Shown here piece after piece: positions 1-8,108 of a DNA stretch of 64,000 bases. The notes below the pieces were generated by a model that searched no databases, had not been told where the DNA came from, and was given only the letters and a program-made list of their open reading frames with translations. Source of the DNA: an uncultured Verrucomicrobiota bacterium (GTDB taxonomy: Bacteria; Verrucomicrobiota; Verrucomicrobiia; Limisphaerales; UBA9464); the NCBI GenBank assembly GCA_903907925.1, contig CAIVQB010000077.1, forward strand, positions 78,563 to 142,562. The letters are read 5' to 3'. The stretch's first letter is position 1. The number at the start of each line of letters is the position of its first letter. The position numbers were made by a program, and so were the translations under genes.

Positions 1-1470
1 CTTGGCCGTCGCCTGGGCCGAGGCTTCATTCAGATCGACCGTCACGATGTGGGCGCCCTCGCGGACGAGGCGATGGGCGGTCTCTTTGCCGATTCCGGAG
101 CCGGCGCCGATGACCACGATCACCTGGCGGGCGAGTTCCTTTTCCGCCGGCATGCGCTTGAGCTTGGCCTCCTCCAGCAGCCAGTACTCGATGTCAAAGG
201 CCTCCTGCTGCGGCAATGCGATATAACGATCGATCGCTTCGGCACCGCGCATGACCTCAACGGCGCAATTGTAGAATTCGGCCGTGACGCGGGACTCCGA
301 CTTGTCCTTGCCCCAGGCAATCATTCCGACGCCCGGAATGAGGACGACCGTCGGATTGGCATCGCGCATCGCCGGCGAGTTCGCGTGTTTGCAACGCTGA
401 TAATAGGCGGCGTAGTCCTTGCGATACTGTTCGATCCCCGCCTTGAGCTTGGTCTTGAGCGCGGCGAGATCCTCGGTCTGCGGATTCCAATCCACGTACA
501 GCGGCTTGATCTTGGTGCGGAGGAAATGATCGGGGCAACTGGTGCCGAGTTCGGCAAGGCGCGGGGCATCCTTGGAATTGACGAAGCGCAGGATCTTGGC
601 GTCGTCCTGAACCGTGCCGATGAACCGCTTCTGCTGGCTGACCTGTCCACGCAACCACGGCAGGATCGCGGCCAGCACTTCGGACCGTTTCTCCGGCGCG
701 AGCGATTCGCAACGCGCCCCGCCAAACGCCGCGGCATCCCCGCCCTTGGCTTGATATTTTGCCTCAATGTACGCGGCCGCCGTTTCAATGAAATCAAGCG
801 TGGCGAGATAGCATTCCTTGTCGTCATCCGCCCAGGAAATGAACCCGTGCTGACCCATCATGATGGCGCGGGCCTTGGGGTTCCCTCGGACGATCTCCTG
901 CATGGCGAGGCCCAGTTCGAAGCCGGGCCGCATCCACGGCACGTAGGCCATCGCGTCGCCGAAGATCTCGCGGGTCAATTCCTCGCAGCGGGCGGAAGCG
1001 GCGATGGCAATGATCGCGTTCGGGTGCATGTGGTCCACGAACTTCGCCGGGATGAAGCTGTGGAGCGGGGTGTCAATCGACGAGGCCCGCGGGTTCAGAT
1101 TGAAGGTGGTGTGATTGTAGGCGCCGACCATGTCGTCCTCGGCCTGGGACTTCAGGCCCTTGTCGGCGCGGGCGGCGTAGGATTTCTGAAGGCCGATCAA
1201 CTTCGCCTGGTAGAGCGACGAGAAATTCTCCCGCAGGCTGGTGCGCAAATCGCCGCCGGAACCCTTGACCCACAACACCTCCACCGATTCACCGGTCAAC
1301 GGATCCTTCTCCGCGAGTTTGGAGGACGTGTTACCGCCGCCGGTGTTGGTGATGCGCTGATCGGCACCCAGTTTGTTGGAACGATAGACCAGGCGGTCCA
1401 TGCCCGAGAGGGCGCCGGCTTCCGCGTCGTTCCACAGGTTACTGACGTGCTGATAGGATTTCGTAGCCAT
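1..1470 (-). CDS. Bifunctional rhamnulose-1-phosphate aldolase / short-chain dehydrogenase, 3' end outside window
   Basis: The reverse strand is open from an ATG at 1470 to the window edge (490 codons), so the C-terminus is missing. Residues 1 to about 400 form a class II aldolase domain: a TNTGGGNTSSK stretch near residue 40, then a DHMHPN and a GQHGF segment that carry the histidines expected for zinc binding. At about residue 450 a Rossmann fold starts with GAGSGIG, the NAD(P)-binding motif of short-chain dehydrogenases. This two-domain order matches the RhaD/SDR fusion (about 690 residues in the family) that cleaves L-rhamnulose-1-phosphate to DHAP and L-lactaldehyde and then oxidises the lactaldehyde. 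It is a cytosolic enzyme of rhamnose use. No clear ribosome-binding site precedes the ATG. The catalytic Tyr/Lys of the dehydrogenase lie outside the window, so activity of that half cannot be judged. Confidence 0.9.
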   Translation of the reverse strand, partial: MATKSYQHVSNLWNDAEAGALSGMDRLVYRSNKLGADQRITNTGGGNTSSKLAEKDPLTGESVEVLWVKGSGGDLRTSLRENFSSLYQAKLIGLQKSYAARADKGLKSQAEDDMVGAYNHTTFNLNPRASSIDTPLHSFIPAKFVDHMHPNAIIAIAASARCEELTREIFGDAMAYVPWMRPGFELGLAMQEIVRGNPKARAIMMGQHGFISWADDDKECYLATLDFIETAAAYIEAKYQAKGGDAAAFGGARCESLAPEKRSEVLAAILPWLRGQVSQQKRFIGTVQDDAKILRFVNSKDAPRLAELGTSCPDHFLRTKIKPLYVDWNPQTEDLAALKTKLKAGIEQYRKDYAAYYQRCKHANSPAMRDANPTVVLIPGVGMIAWGKDKSESRVTAEFYNCAVEVMRGAEAIDRYIALPQQEAFDIEYWLLEEAKLKRMPAEKELARQVIVVIGAGSGIGKETAHRLVREGAHIVTVDLNEASAQATAK

Positions 1471-1712
1471 AAAGATGTTCGAGGACGACCGGCAACCCGC
1501 GGTACGGGGACGATTGAGGCGATGAAGCCCGCAGGCGATGCCGGTTCGAGAGCCGGCATCGTCCCAAACCGCGCCCAACCGGTGCAATGGTTTTTGAGAG
1601 GCCCCAGGATTCAATTCCGGGTTGCCTGAATCCCGCCGGTTCGGCACAAACCGTCCTCGCTAGCCGCCGCTGGCTGCCTCTTCCCACGCGCAATCCTCTT
1701 CCACCCCATCCC

Positions 1713-2246
1713 ATGAAACTCATCAAGCGTCTGTTGATCCTCGTGGTCGTGCTGATCCTGGGGGTGATCGCCGCCGGCTGGTTGCTGCCGAGCCATTATT
1801 CCGTGGAACGGGCGATTGTCAGCCAGGCCAAGCCCGAAAAGCTCTACGACATCGTCGCCGATCTGAAGACCTGGGAGGACTGGACGGCCTGGAACAAACA
1901 GTTGGATCCCACCATCACTCGAACCTTTGCGGGACCCGCCAGCGGAGCCGGTTCCTCGATGGCTTGGGACGGAAAGAAGACCGGTCAGGGTGAATTCAAG
2001 TTCACCGACGCCACTCCGCCGGGGAAAATCGTCTACGCACTATCCTTTGAACACGGCAAATACCTGTCGACTGGCGTGTTCACATTTGAAACCAATCCGA
2101 AGGGCACGGTTGTTCGGTGGACCAATGAGGGCGATCTCGGGTTGAACCCGATCAGTCGATGGATGGGCCTCTTCATGGACCGTCTGATGGGGGATGATTT
2201 CGCCAAGGGCCTGACCGAACTGAAAGCCCGCGCCGAAGCCAAGTGA
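1713..2246 (+). CDS. Membrane-anchored SRPBCC (START-like) family protein
   Basis: 177 residues. The first 24 residues are a short basic stretch (MKLIKRL) followed by one hydrophobic helix, so the protein is probably anchored in the inner membrane with the rest outside. Residues of about 30 to 175 read as an SRPBCC/polyketide-cyclase-like domain: a conserved start with PEKLYDIVADLKTWEDW, then an alternating strand pattern and a C-terminal amphipathic helix. The ATG at 1713 was chosen over an upstream in-frame start because it places the hydrophobic helix at the very N-terminus. These domains bind small hydrophobic ligands; the ligand here cannot be told. It is followed after 27 bases by dtd on the same strand. 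Confidence 0.75.
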   Translation: MKLIKRLLILVVVLILGVIAAGWLLPSHYSVERAIVSQAKPEKLYDIVADLKTWEDWTAWNKQLDPTITRTFAGPASGAGSSMAWDGKKTGQGEFKFTDATPPGKIVYALSFEHGKYLSTGVFTFETNPKGTVVRWTNEGDLGLNPISRWMGLFMDRLMGDDFAKGLTELKARAEAK

Positions 2247-2273
2247 GCCGCGATACAGCCGTCGAGGCCTTGC

Positions 2274-2726
2274 ATGCGGATCGTCCTTCAGCGCGTTTCC
2301 AAGGCCTCGGTCACGGTGGCGGGGCTTGAAACCGGATCCATCGACCGCGGATTGCTCGTACTGGTCGGCTGCGAACCCTCCGATGGTCCCAACGACATCG
2401 AGTGGCTGGCCTCCAAGCTGATCGGCCTGCGAATCTTCGATGATTCCGAAGGTGCGATGAATCACTCCGTAATGGAGAGCGGCGGCGACATTCTGCTCGT
2501 CAGCCAATTCACGCTCTTCGCCAGCACCCGGAAGGGAACCCGTCCCTCCTGGCACCGTGCCGCGAAACCTGACATCGCCCGGCCGCTGTACGAGGCGTTT
2601 CACAAACGCGTCGAAGCCCTTCTCGGCCGACCGGTTCCGACCGGCGAATTCGGCGCCGACATGCAGGTCAGCTTGGTCAACGAGGGTCCAGTCACACTCG
2701 TCATCGATTCGAAAGCGAGGGAATGA
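2274..2726 (+). CDS. dtd: D-aminoacyl-tRNA deacylase
   Basis: 150 residues, the normal length for DTD. It begins MRIVLQRVSKASVTV, has the SQFTLFAS motif near residue 80, and ends with NEGPVT, the Gly-cisPro active-site region that excludes L-amino acids. The enzyme hydrolyses D-aminoacyl-tRNA (and glycyl-tRNA-Ala), recycling tRNA and keeping D-residues out of proteins, in the cytosol. The gene follows the SRPBCC gene closely and is followed four bases later by a GTG-started CPBP gene, so the three probably share a transcript. Nothing looks damaged. Confidence 0.95.
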   Translation: MRIVLQRVSKASVTVAGLETGSIDRGLLVLVGCEPSDGPNDIEWLASKLIGLRIFDDSEGAMNHSVMESGGDILLVSQFTLFASTRKGTRPSWHRAAKPDIARPLYEAFHKRVEALLGRPVPTGEFGADMQVSLVNEGPVTLVIDSKARE

Positions 2727-2730
2727 TCCG

Positions 2731-3549
2731 GTGACGGCCGACACACCTCAACCTTCCGGGACGCCAACGACGCCCGCCGCGGAGAGTCCGCCGATACTGG
2801 ACGGCCCACCCCCCGCGATTGCACCGCAACATCCATGGGGAACTTGGCCGACCCTGGGATTTACGGTGGCGGCGATCGTCCTGTTGATGGGGGTCCAAAC
2901 GGTTGTCTATGTCGCGATGTGGGTGGCCACTGCGGTCCACCGAAATTCGAAACCGAACCTTAGCAATCTCATTACGGGTGACTCTGTGAGTGTCGCCAGC
3001 CTGCTATCCGCTCCCGTCGTATTCGGATTCATCTGGAAAATGGCCGCCCTCCGACGGCCGTATCCAGTCCGCGACTACCTTGGGTTGCGTCCATTCACCG
3101 TTCGGCAGGCCGCCGAGGGTGTGGGTGCCTTGGGTCTCTTGCTGGCTCTGTTAACCGTGATCAATCACTGGGTCCACCAGCCTCCGAATGCCATCATGCT
3201 GGACATCTTTCGGACCGCGACTGTTGCGCCGCTGCTCTGGCTGGTGATCGTGGTCGTGGTCCCGATTTACGAGGAACTCGTGTTCCGCGGATTCTTAGTT
3301 CAAGGCTTGAGCCGGTCGCGCATCGGGCCATGGGGCGCGGTGATCGCCGCCTCGGCGGGATGGACTGCGATTCATTCCCAATACGGTATCTTCGAATGCT
3401 CCGAGCTTTTTGTTCTGGGCCTCATCCTGGGCTGGCTCCGCGTTCGGACGGGCTCGATCTGGCCGGCGGTCATCGTTCATGCTGTGAACAACGGACTTGC
3501 GAGCCTGATGATCGTCCTTCTGCTCGAGGGAAAAATCCGCGTCGAGTAA
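2731..3549 (+). CDS. CPBP family intramembrane metalloprotease
   Basis: 272 residues from a GTG four bases after the dtd stop; this start is preferred because the longer in-frame ORF overlaps dtd deeply. Several hydrophobic segments span the C-terminal 220 residues. The family motifs are present: EELVFRG (EExxxR) near residue 178, a later W..IHS histidine segment, and HAVNNG (HxxxN) near residue 250, which together make the metal site of Abi/CaaX-type (type II CAAX prenyl endopeptidase-like) membrane proteases. The first 40 residues are Pro/Thr rich and likely cytosolic. Substrate unknown; bacterial members include bacteriocin immunity and signalling proteases. Confidence 0.85.
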   Translation: MTADTPQPSGTPTTPAAESPPILDGPPPAIAPQHPWGTWPTLGFTVAAIVLLMGVQTVVYVAMWVATAVHRNSKPNLSNLITGDSVSVASLLSAPVVFGFIWKMAALRRPYPVRDYLGLRPFTVRQAAEGVGALGLLLALLTVINHWVHQPPNAIMLDIFRTATVAPLLWLVIVVVVPIYEELVFRGFLVQGLSRSRIGPWGAVIAASAGWTAIHSQYGIFECSELFVLGLILGWLRVRTGSIWPAVIVHAVNNGLASLMIVLLLEGKIRVE

Positions 3550-3603
3550 CCCTCGCAGGCGGGATGGAATCCTCTGCCGGTTTTCCAACCAGCCCAATCC
3601 GCA

Positions 3604-3632
3604 TTGACACCGCCGCCCGCTGGTCGTATTCG
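3604..3632 (+). promoter_or_regulatory. Candidate sigma-70-type promoter for the riboswitch transcript
   Basis: A perfect TTGACA at 3604-3609 is followed after 17 bases by TATTCG at 3627-3632, a weak -10. It lies about 25 bases upstream of the riboswitch core, so a transcript starting near 3640 would carry the whole aptamer. The -10 match is poor, so this is only suggestive. Confidence 0.4.
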
Positions 3633-3654
3633 CCATCCGTCTGAAGTAGCAGCC

Positions 3655-3810
3655 TAAGCTCATTCGCCTTCCTGCGAGTGAGTGCGGGGGAACCAAGTTC
3701 CCGGTGAAAGCCGGGATGGGGCGAACGGGGCCGGGTAACCGGTTCCAAGTCCACTTCCAGGGACAAGCCCGTCAGCTAACCCCGTCGGCATTTGGAAGGG
3801 CGATCCTCTA
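3655..3810 (+). ncRNA. ydaO/yuaA-type riboswitch (c-di-AMP sensing)
   Basis: The conserved blocks of the ydaO class appear in order: GCGGGGGAACCA (about 3684-3695), TGGGGCGAA (about 3717-3725), CCGGGTAACCGG (about 3731-3742) and the hallmark CCCGTCAGCTAACCCCGT (about 3768-3785). The closing P1 helix can be drawn between 3662-3672 (attcgccttcc) and 3794-3804 (ggaagggcgat). The class binds cyclic di-AMP and is usually an off switch for genes of wall turnover, osmolyte uptake and ion transport. It lies in the 400-base leader between the CPBP gene and the SPFH gene and points at the latter. The call rests on reading the motifs; a covariance search was not possible. Confidence 0.85.
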
Positions 3811-3892
3811 GGGCCGCAGGTCGCGGCACCATCTGGTCTCCTCGTTTGTAACAACGCGCGCACGTCGTCGTGCCGCGGACTCCGCCCTAGAG
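3806..3892 (+). promoter_or_regulatory. Long hairpin downstream of the riboswitch (possible expression platform)
   Basis: CTCTAGGGC (3806-3814) pairs perfectly with GCCCTAGAG (3884-3892), and inside it CGCGGCAC (3822-3829) pairs with GTGCCGCG (3870-3877). The outer arm begins two bases after the riboswitch P1 helix, so the two structures could compete. No T-run follows, so it is not an ordinary intrinsic terminator; it ends about 60 bases before the SPFH start codon. Confidence 0.55.
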
Positions 3893-3953
3893 AAAGTGTC
3901 TTTCGGGATTCGGTCCGCCACGAAGTCGCACGCGCAACGGGATCGGGTTTCTT

Positions 3954-5312
3954 ATGAAACGCATCGTGATAGTGATGATGGTGGCCGCGGCCGTGTGGAC
4001 CGCGGAAAACGGGTGGTTGAATCTGCAGCGCGCCGACGCCGCCCGATCGCTCGCCCTGGCACAACTCAACGGCGGCAACGCGGCCTCCACCGCGCTCCGC
4101 CAGTTTGAATCCGTTCAGGATGCCCCGCTGATGATCGGAGGATTCTTCCTCGGGATCACCGCCCTGCTCCTGCTCGGTTCGGGCCTCCGCGACTGGATCA
4201 GCCGTCAGAATTCCGCACTTTGGAAAAACCGCGCGCAGGAGACCGGAAGCCGGGTGGCAGTCCTGGCGGCGCTGCTCGTACTTCCGTGGTTGACGGGCTG
4301 CAAACAGTATGACCGGCCGGAATATGTCGAGATCGACACCAGCGAAACCGGTTTCCTCATCCCGCTGGAAGGCGACACCAGTCAGCAGGCGAAGTTCCAG
4401 AGTGAGGATTATCTCCGTCAGCGCAAGGTGGCGGCCAAGCGGGTTCAAATCACCCATCGCTGGTCGCAACAAGGCCGCATGGTCTATGACGGTCAGTGGA
4501 TCCCCACGGTCCGGCTGGTAAAGGTGAACCGTTCGCCCCTCACCCGCGAATGGGTGCCCACCGGGCATCGCAACAACGACGGCCAGCACCGGCCGGAGGC
4601 GCACGACCAGGCGATCTGGATCGAAAGCGCCGACAGCGTCGGATTCAGCATGGGCTTTACCTGCACCGCCTTCATCGCCGAGGAAAACGCGGCCAAATTC
4701 CTCTACTGGTATCCCAGCGGCACTCTGGCCGACGTGATGGATCGAGAGGTGCGCGGACGCATCCAGCAGACTTCGGCTGAAGTGGCGGCGCGTTATCCGC
4801 TGGATCAATTGCGGTCCAAGAAACAGGAGATCAGCGACGCGGTGAAACTGGACCTGACGAACTTCTTCCTCGGGCGAGGCATCACGGTCACCACCGTCGG
4901 CATGTTTGGCGGCATGACCTATGAGAATCCGGCGATCCAGAAATCCATCGACGAAACCTTCATCGCCCAGCAGTTAAAGGTCGTGTCTGCCGCCAAGTTT
5001 GAGGCGCAACAGAAGGAGAACGACCGCGTCCAACTGGAAGCCGAAGGACTCGCCGCGAAGGCTCGGCAGGAAGCCCGCGGCCTGGCGGACGCGCGGACCC
5101 TGGCGGCCCAGGCGGAGGCGGGTGCGATTCGTGAAATCAGTCGCGCCGCGCTTGAAGCCCAATCCAATCCGTTGCTGCTCCAGTTGAAGTCGCTGGAAGT
5201 GGAGAAAGCCCGCGTGGAGCGTTGGGATGGCAAGTATCCGCAATGGTGGATGGGTGGTGCCGGCTCCACGCCCAACCTCCTGGTCCAGGCCCCCGCCCTG
5301 ACTCCACGATAA
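3954..5312 (+). CDS. SPFH/band-7 domain membrane protein
   Basis: 452 residues. Three hydrophobic segments lie at about residues 2-18, 58-78 and 98-115, the third ending in a lipobox-like LTGC (Cys116). Residues of about 120-330 form the SPFH/band-7 domain, containing FTCTAFIAEENAAKF and GRGITVTTVGMFGG. Residues 330-420 are rich in Ala, Glu and Arg and should form the long coiled coil typical of prohibitin/flotillin-like proteins. The family forms ring-like scaffolds on membranes. The gene stands alone behind the c-di-AMP riboswitch, which suggests control by wall or osmotic state. The internal lipobox is odd: either the true start lies near residue 98 (a GTG is available there), making a lipoprotein, or the upstream two helices are genuine. 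The ATG at 3954 is the best initiator seen. Confidence 0.75.
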   Translation: MKRIVIVMMVAAAVWTAENGWLNLQRADAARSLALAQLNGGNAASTALRQFESVQDAPLMIGGFFLGITALLLLGSGLRDWISRQNSALWKNRAQETGSRVAVLAALLVLPWLTGCKQYDRPEYVEIDTSETGFLIPLEGDTSQQAKFQSEDYLRQRKVAAKRVQITHRWSQQGRMVYDGQWIPTVRLVKVNRSPLTREWVPTGHRNNDGQHRPEAHDQAIWIESADSVGFSMGFTCTAFIAEENAAKFLYWYPSGTLADVMDREVRGRIQQTSAEVAARYPLDQLRSKKQEISDAVKLDLTNFFLGRGITVTTVGMFGGMTYENPAIQKSIDETFIAQQLKVVSAAKFEAQQKENDRVQLEAEGLAAKARQEARGLADARTLAAQAEAGAIREISRAALEAQSNPLLLQLKSLEVEKARVERWDGKYPQWWMGGAGSTPNLLVQAPALTPR

Positions 5313-5472
5313 AGCCCAAAGACATCGCCTCATTCACGCGCCGCGGTTCCAAACGGGACCGCGGCGCACCGGGAGCGGCGGCATCCTGCCGACCGAAACG
5401 CCAACGGCGCGAACGCACGTTGCCCCCTCTTCAACCCTTCACCTCTTCAACCCTTCAACTTACGCTCCCCCC

Positions 5473-5979
5473 ATGAACGACGAGATCTTCGACGTGGTGG
5501 ACGAACACGACCAGGTGATCGGCACCGCGCCCCGCCGCGAGGTCCATCGCCTCGGTCTGCGTCATCGCGCCGTCCACGTCCTCCTTTTCAACGTCCGCGG
5601 TGAACTATTCCTGCAACAGCGTTCACTTCAGAAGGACAACTGGCCCGGGGTCTGGGATTCCTCTTCCTCCGGTCACGTCGACAGCGGCGAGGCGTACGAC
5701 GACTGCACCCTGCGCGAAGTGCGCGAGGAACTCGGGGTGAAGCTCAACGAGGTTCCACTGCGCCTGTTTCAACTCGCCGCCTGTCCCGACACTGGCATGG
5801 AATTCTGCTGGGTCTACACCGCGAACCACGAAGGCCCGTTCATCCTCCAGGAATCAGAAGTGCGCGGCGGCGGATGGTTCTCACCCGAAGCGATCGACGC
5901 CTGGATCGACCGCCGCCCCGAAGACCTCTCCAGCGGATTCCGCGCCATCTGGAAACGGTTTCGATCCAGCACCCGTTGA
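5473..5979 (+). CDS. NUDIX hydrolase (IPP-isomerase-like / YfcD-type)
   Basis: 168 residues. A complete Nudix box lies at about residues 67-89: a glycine of GHVDSGE, then REVREELG, fitting Gx5Ex7REUXEEXGU. The N-terminus (EIFDVVDEHDQVIGTAPR) and HRAVHVLLFN are typical of the subgroup that includes YfcD and type I isopentenyl-diphosphate isomerase. The wider isomerase catalytic cysteine pattern is not evident, so a hydrolase of a nucleotide-like diphosphate is more likely. Cytosolic. It is preceded by a pyrimidine-rich stretch with repeated CTTCAACCC units and followed by argJ. Confidence 0.85.
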   Translation: MNDEIFDVVDEHDQVIGTAPRREVHRLGLRHRAVHVLLFNVRGELFLQQRSLQKDNWPGVWDSSSSGHVDSGEAYDDCTLREVREELGVKLNEVPLRLFQLAACPDTGMEFCWVYTANHEGPFILQESEVRGGGWFSPEAIDAWIDRRPEDLSSGFRAIWKRFRSSTR

Positions 5980-6010
5980 ACTCCCGGCCGACGCCAGCCC
6001 GATTTCTGCA

Positions 6011-7381
6011 TTGCATCAGCCGCAGCGTGTGAGTTCATCCGCGGCCGTGAAAGTGAAGTTGAAACACATCGACGGTGCCGTCGTTGCCGCGCAGGGATTC
6101 CGCGCGTCGGGCATCTTTTGCGACATCAAACGGCTCGGGACCGGCAAGGGATCGAACAAGGGACGCAAGCGCGACCTGACCCTCATCGTTTCTGAGGTAC
6201 CCGCCAGCGTCGCGGGCATGTTCACCACCAACCAGATTTGCGCCGCACCGGTGAAGGTCTGCGTTCCCCGCGTCGCCAAGGGCGTCGCGCAGGCCGTGGT
6301 GGTCAATTCCGGAAACGCCAACGCCTGCACCGGCCGCCAGGGCATGAAGGACGCCCTCGCCATGGTGCGTCTTGCGGAAAAATCCCTCGGCATCCGCGAC
6401 GGTTACGCGCTGGTCGGATCGACAGGCCGGATCGGCGTCGAACTCCCCATGGAACAGGTCCGCGCGGGCATCGCCGCCGCGATCGCACCCTTGGGATCCA
6501 CCGTCGAACACGCCGCCCATTCCGCGGAGGCGATCATGACCAGCGACACCAAGCCCAAACAGGTCGCGGTGGAGTTCAAGCTGGGCGGCAAGACGGTTCG
6601 ACTCGGCGGCATGTGCAAAGGCGCCGGAATGATTCAGCCCGGGATGAGTTCCAACGGTGCGCGACCCGCCGCGCTGCCGCAGGGACTCCACGCGACCATG
6701 CTCTGCTTTCTCACTACCGACGCTGCCATCGAGGCGAAGGTGCTTCAATCCGCGTTGCGCGAGGCGGTCGCCCACAGTTTTAACCGCATCACGGTGGACG
6801 GCGACATGAGCACCAACGACACGGTACTGGTCCTCGCCAACGGCCTCGCAGGAAACAAAATTCTCCGTTCCGCGAAGAACCCGGACTACGCCGCGTTTTC
6901 TGACGCCCTTCAACACGTCTGCCTGACCCTCGCCAAGATGATCGTCCGCGACGGCGAAGGCGTTCATCGGGTGGTGACGGTGCGGGTGAGCGGCGCTCGC
7001 TCGCTCGGGGAAGCCGATGCCGCCGCACGCGCTGTCGCCAACAGTGCCTTGGTCAAAACCAGTTGGCACGGCGGCGATCCCAACTGGGGCCGTATCATCG
7101 ATGCCCTGGGCTACAGCGCCGCCACGATTGTGGAGAACAAGGTGGACATCGGCTACAGCGCACCGGGCGCTCGGAAGATTCTGTGGAGTCTCAAGCGCGG
7201 CCAGCCAACGAAGGCCACCTTCAAGGAACTTTGCGCGGCGGCCGCGCCGACCGAATTCGATCTCCACATCCGGCTCAATCTCGGCAAGGCGTCAGCACTC
7301 ATGTACGCGGCCGACCTCACTGAACACTACGTCGAATTTAACAAGGGCGACGTGACGGATCCGACGACGCTGGGAGGGTGA
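6011..7381 (+). CDS. argJ: Bifunctional glutamate N-acetyltransferase / amino-acid N-acetyltransferase
   Basis: Up to 456 residues. The ORF opens with TTG at 6011; a GTG at 6029 is an equally good start and the first conserved residues ([12 protein letters not shown]) begin well after both. Family motifs include [23 protein letters not shown] and HATMLCF, in which the threonine near residue 229 is the autoproteolysis site and nucleophile. ArgJ moves the acetyl group from N-acetylornithine to glutamate, closing the cyclic arginine pathway. The usual C-terminal YVEFN is followed by about ten extra residues. Next on the strand come a toxin-antitoxin pair and then argB, rnhA and argD, so this is the head of an arginine cluster. 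Confidence 0.95.
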   Translation: MHQPQRVSSSAAVKVKLKHIDGAVVAAQGFRASGIFCDIKRLGTGKGSNKGRKRDLTLIVSEVPASVAGMFTTNQICAAPVKVCVPRVAKGVAQAVVVNSGNANACTGRQGMKDALAMVRLAEKSLGIRDGYALVGSTGRIGVELPMEQVRAGIAAAIAPLGSTVEHAAHSAEAIMTSDTKPKQVAVEFKLGGKTVRLGGMCKGAGMIQPGMSSNGARPAALPQGLHATMLCFLTTDAAIEAKVLQSALREAVAHSFNRITVDGDMSTNDTVLVLANGLAGNKILRSAKNPDYAAFSDALQHVCLTLAKMIVRDGEGVHRVVTVRVSGARSLGEADAAARAVANSALVKTSWHGGDPNWGRIIDALGYSAATIVENKVDIGYSAPGARKILWSLKRGQPTKATFKELCAAAAPTEFDLHIRLNLGKASALMYAADLTEHYVEFNKGDVTDPTTLGG

Positions 7382-7394
7382 GGTGAGCACACTC

Positions 7395-7429
7395 TTGACA
7401 GCAACCGATCGTGATACATCATGTATCAC
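7395..7429 (+). promoter_or_regulatory. Promoter element and perfect operator palindrome of the toxin-antitoxin module
   Basis: A consensus TTGACA lies at 7395-7400. At 7411-7429 is a perfect 9-base inverted repeat, GTGATACAT-C-ATGTATCAC, ending one base before the antitoxin ATG at 7431. Phd/YefM-type antitoxins bind such palindromes to repress their own promoter. The operator covers where the -10 box should be and leaves no room for a Shine-Dalgarno site, so the message may be leaderless or nearly so. Confidence 0.65.
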
Positions 7430-7430
7430 C

Positions 7431-7652
7431 ATGAAGACTGCCACAGTTCGGGATCTGCGGAATAACTTCGGCCAGCTCTCACAGTGGTTGGCGGAGGGTG
7501 AAACCGTTCAAATTCTCAAGCGAGGTCAGCCGTTTGCCCGTGTAGTTCCCGAAGCCGGATCTCGCAGCTTTCTCGGAGCTGGTGCGGGAACAATGTCGCT
7601 TCCATCTGACTTGGACGAACCGGTCGGAGTGGAGTGGGAGGCAAACCAATGA
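7431..7652 (+). CDS. Phd/YefM-family antitoxin
   Basis: 73 residues from the ATG at 7431; an upstream GTG at 7383 is rejected because the operator palindrome would then lie inside the gene. The N-terminal half (TVRDLRNNFGQLSQWL then GETVQILKRGQPFARVVP) is the Phd/YefM DNA-binding fold. The C-terminal tail is acidic and flexible, as in antitoxins that wrap around a PIN toxin. The stop overlaps the toxin start as ATGA (7649-7652), so the two were translationally coupled. It probably represses its own promoter through the palindrome just upstream. It lies between argJ and argB, where it looks inserted. Confidence 0.85.
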   Translation: MKTATVRDLRNNFGQLSQWLAEGETVQILKRGQPFARVVPEAGSRSFLGAGAGTMSLPSDLDEPVGVEWEANQ

Positions 7653-8062
7653 CCTGGCTGCTGGACACCAACGTCTGGCTCCGGGCGTATGCCGAACCCG
7701 GCTCACTTCCCCTGGCGGAACTCAAGCTTCTCCGAAAGGAAGGCGGCCGTTTCGGATTAAGTGCCATCAGTCTGTGGGAGGTCGGCAAGAAGCACCAACT
7801 GGGCAAGTTGCCGCTGCCGCTCCCTCTCGGTGAGTGGTTTCAGTTTGCGTTAGGGAATGATGTGGAGGTTCTACCTCTCACACATGAAGTGGTCACCGAG
7901 GCCATGTCTCTGCCGGACTTTCCAAACCGGGATCCGGGTGATGAATTGATTGTGGCGACCGCGTGAGTTCACGGGCTCACGTTGATGACCACGGACACCC
8001 AGTTGAAGAAGTACCGCCACGCGCGGATCCATTACTTCACACCGGTTTTGAAACGCTCCTAA
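7649..8062 (+). pseudogene. VapC-type PIN-domain toxin, broken by an in-frame TGA
   Basis: The reading frame starts MTWLLDTNVWL, with the first PIN acidic residue, and continues through SLWEVGKK and DPGDELIVATA. It then meets TGA at 7964-7966. In the same frame the sequence continues without shift as VHGLTLMTTDTQLKKY to a TAA at 8060-8062. In intact relatives the motif reads IVATAR followed by a similar tail, so a single CGA-to-TGA change explains the stop. The shortened product (105 residues) loses the last conserved acidic residue (TTD) and the final strand, so ribonuclease activity is probably lost. It could still be made if the TGA is suppressed or if it is a sequencing error. The gene overlaps the antitoxin by four bases. 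Confidence 0.8.
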
Positions 8063-8108
8063 CTCGCCTTTGCACTTTCCCGGTTGAATTCACCGTACCG
8101 TACCCCTG

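Noticed and set aside
49..1629. 526-residue forward ORF at the window start
   Set aside because: Antisense of the aldolase/dehydrogenase gene, whose motifs are clear.
3660..4808. Reverse ORF opposing the SPFH gene and riboswitch
   Set aside because: Shadow of the SPFH frame; Gly/His-rich with no domain.
7383..7430. GTG start at 7383 for the antitoxin
   Set aside because: It would place the operator palindrome inside the coding region; ATG 7431 fits the family's N-terminus.
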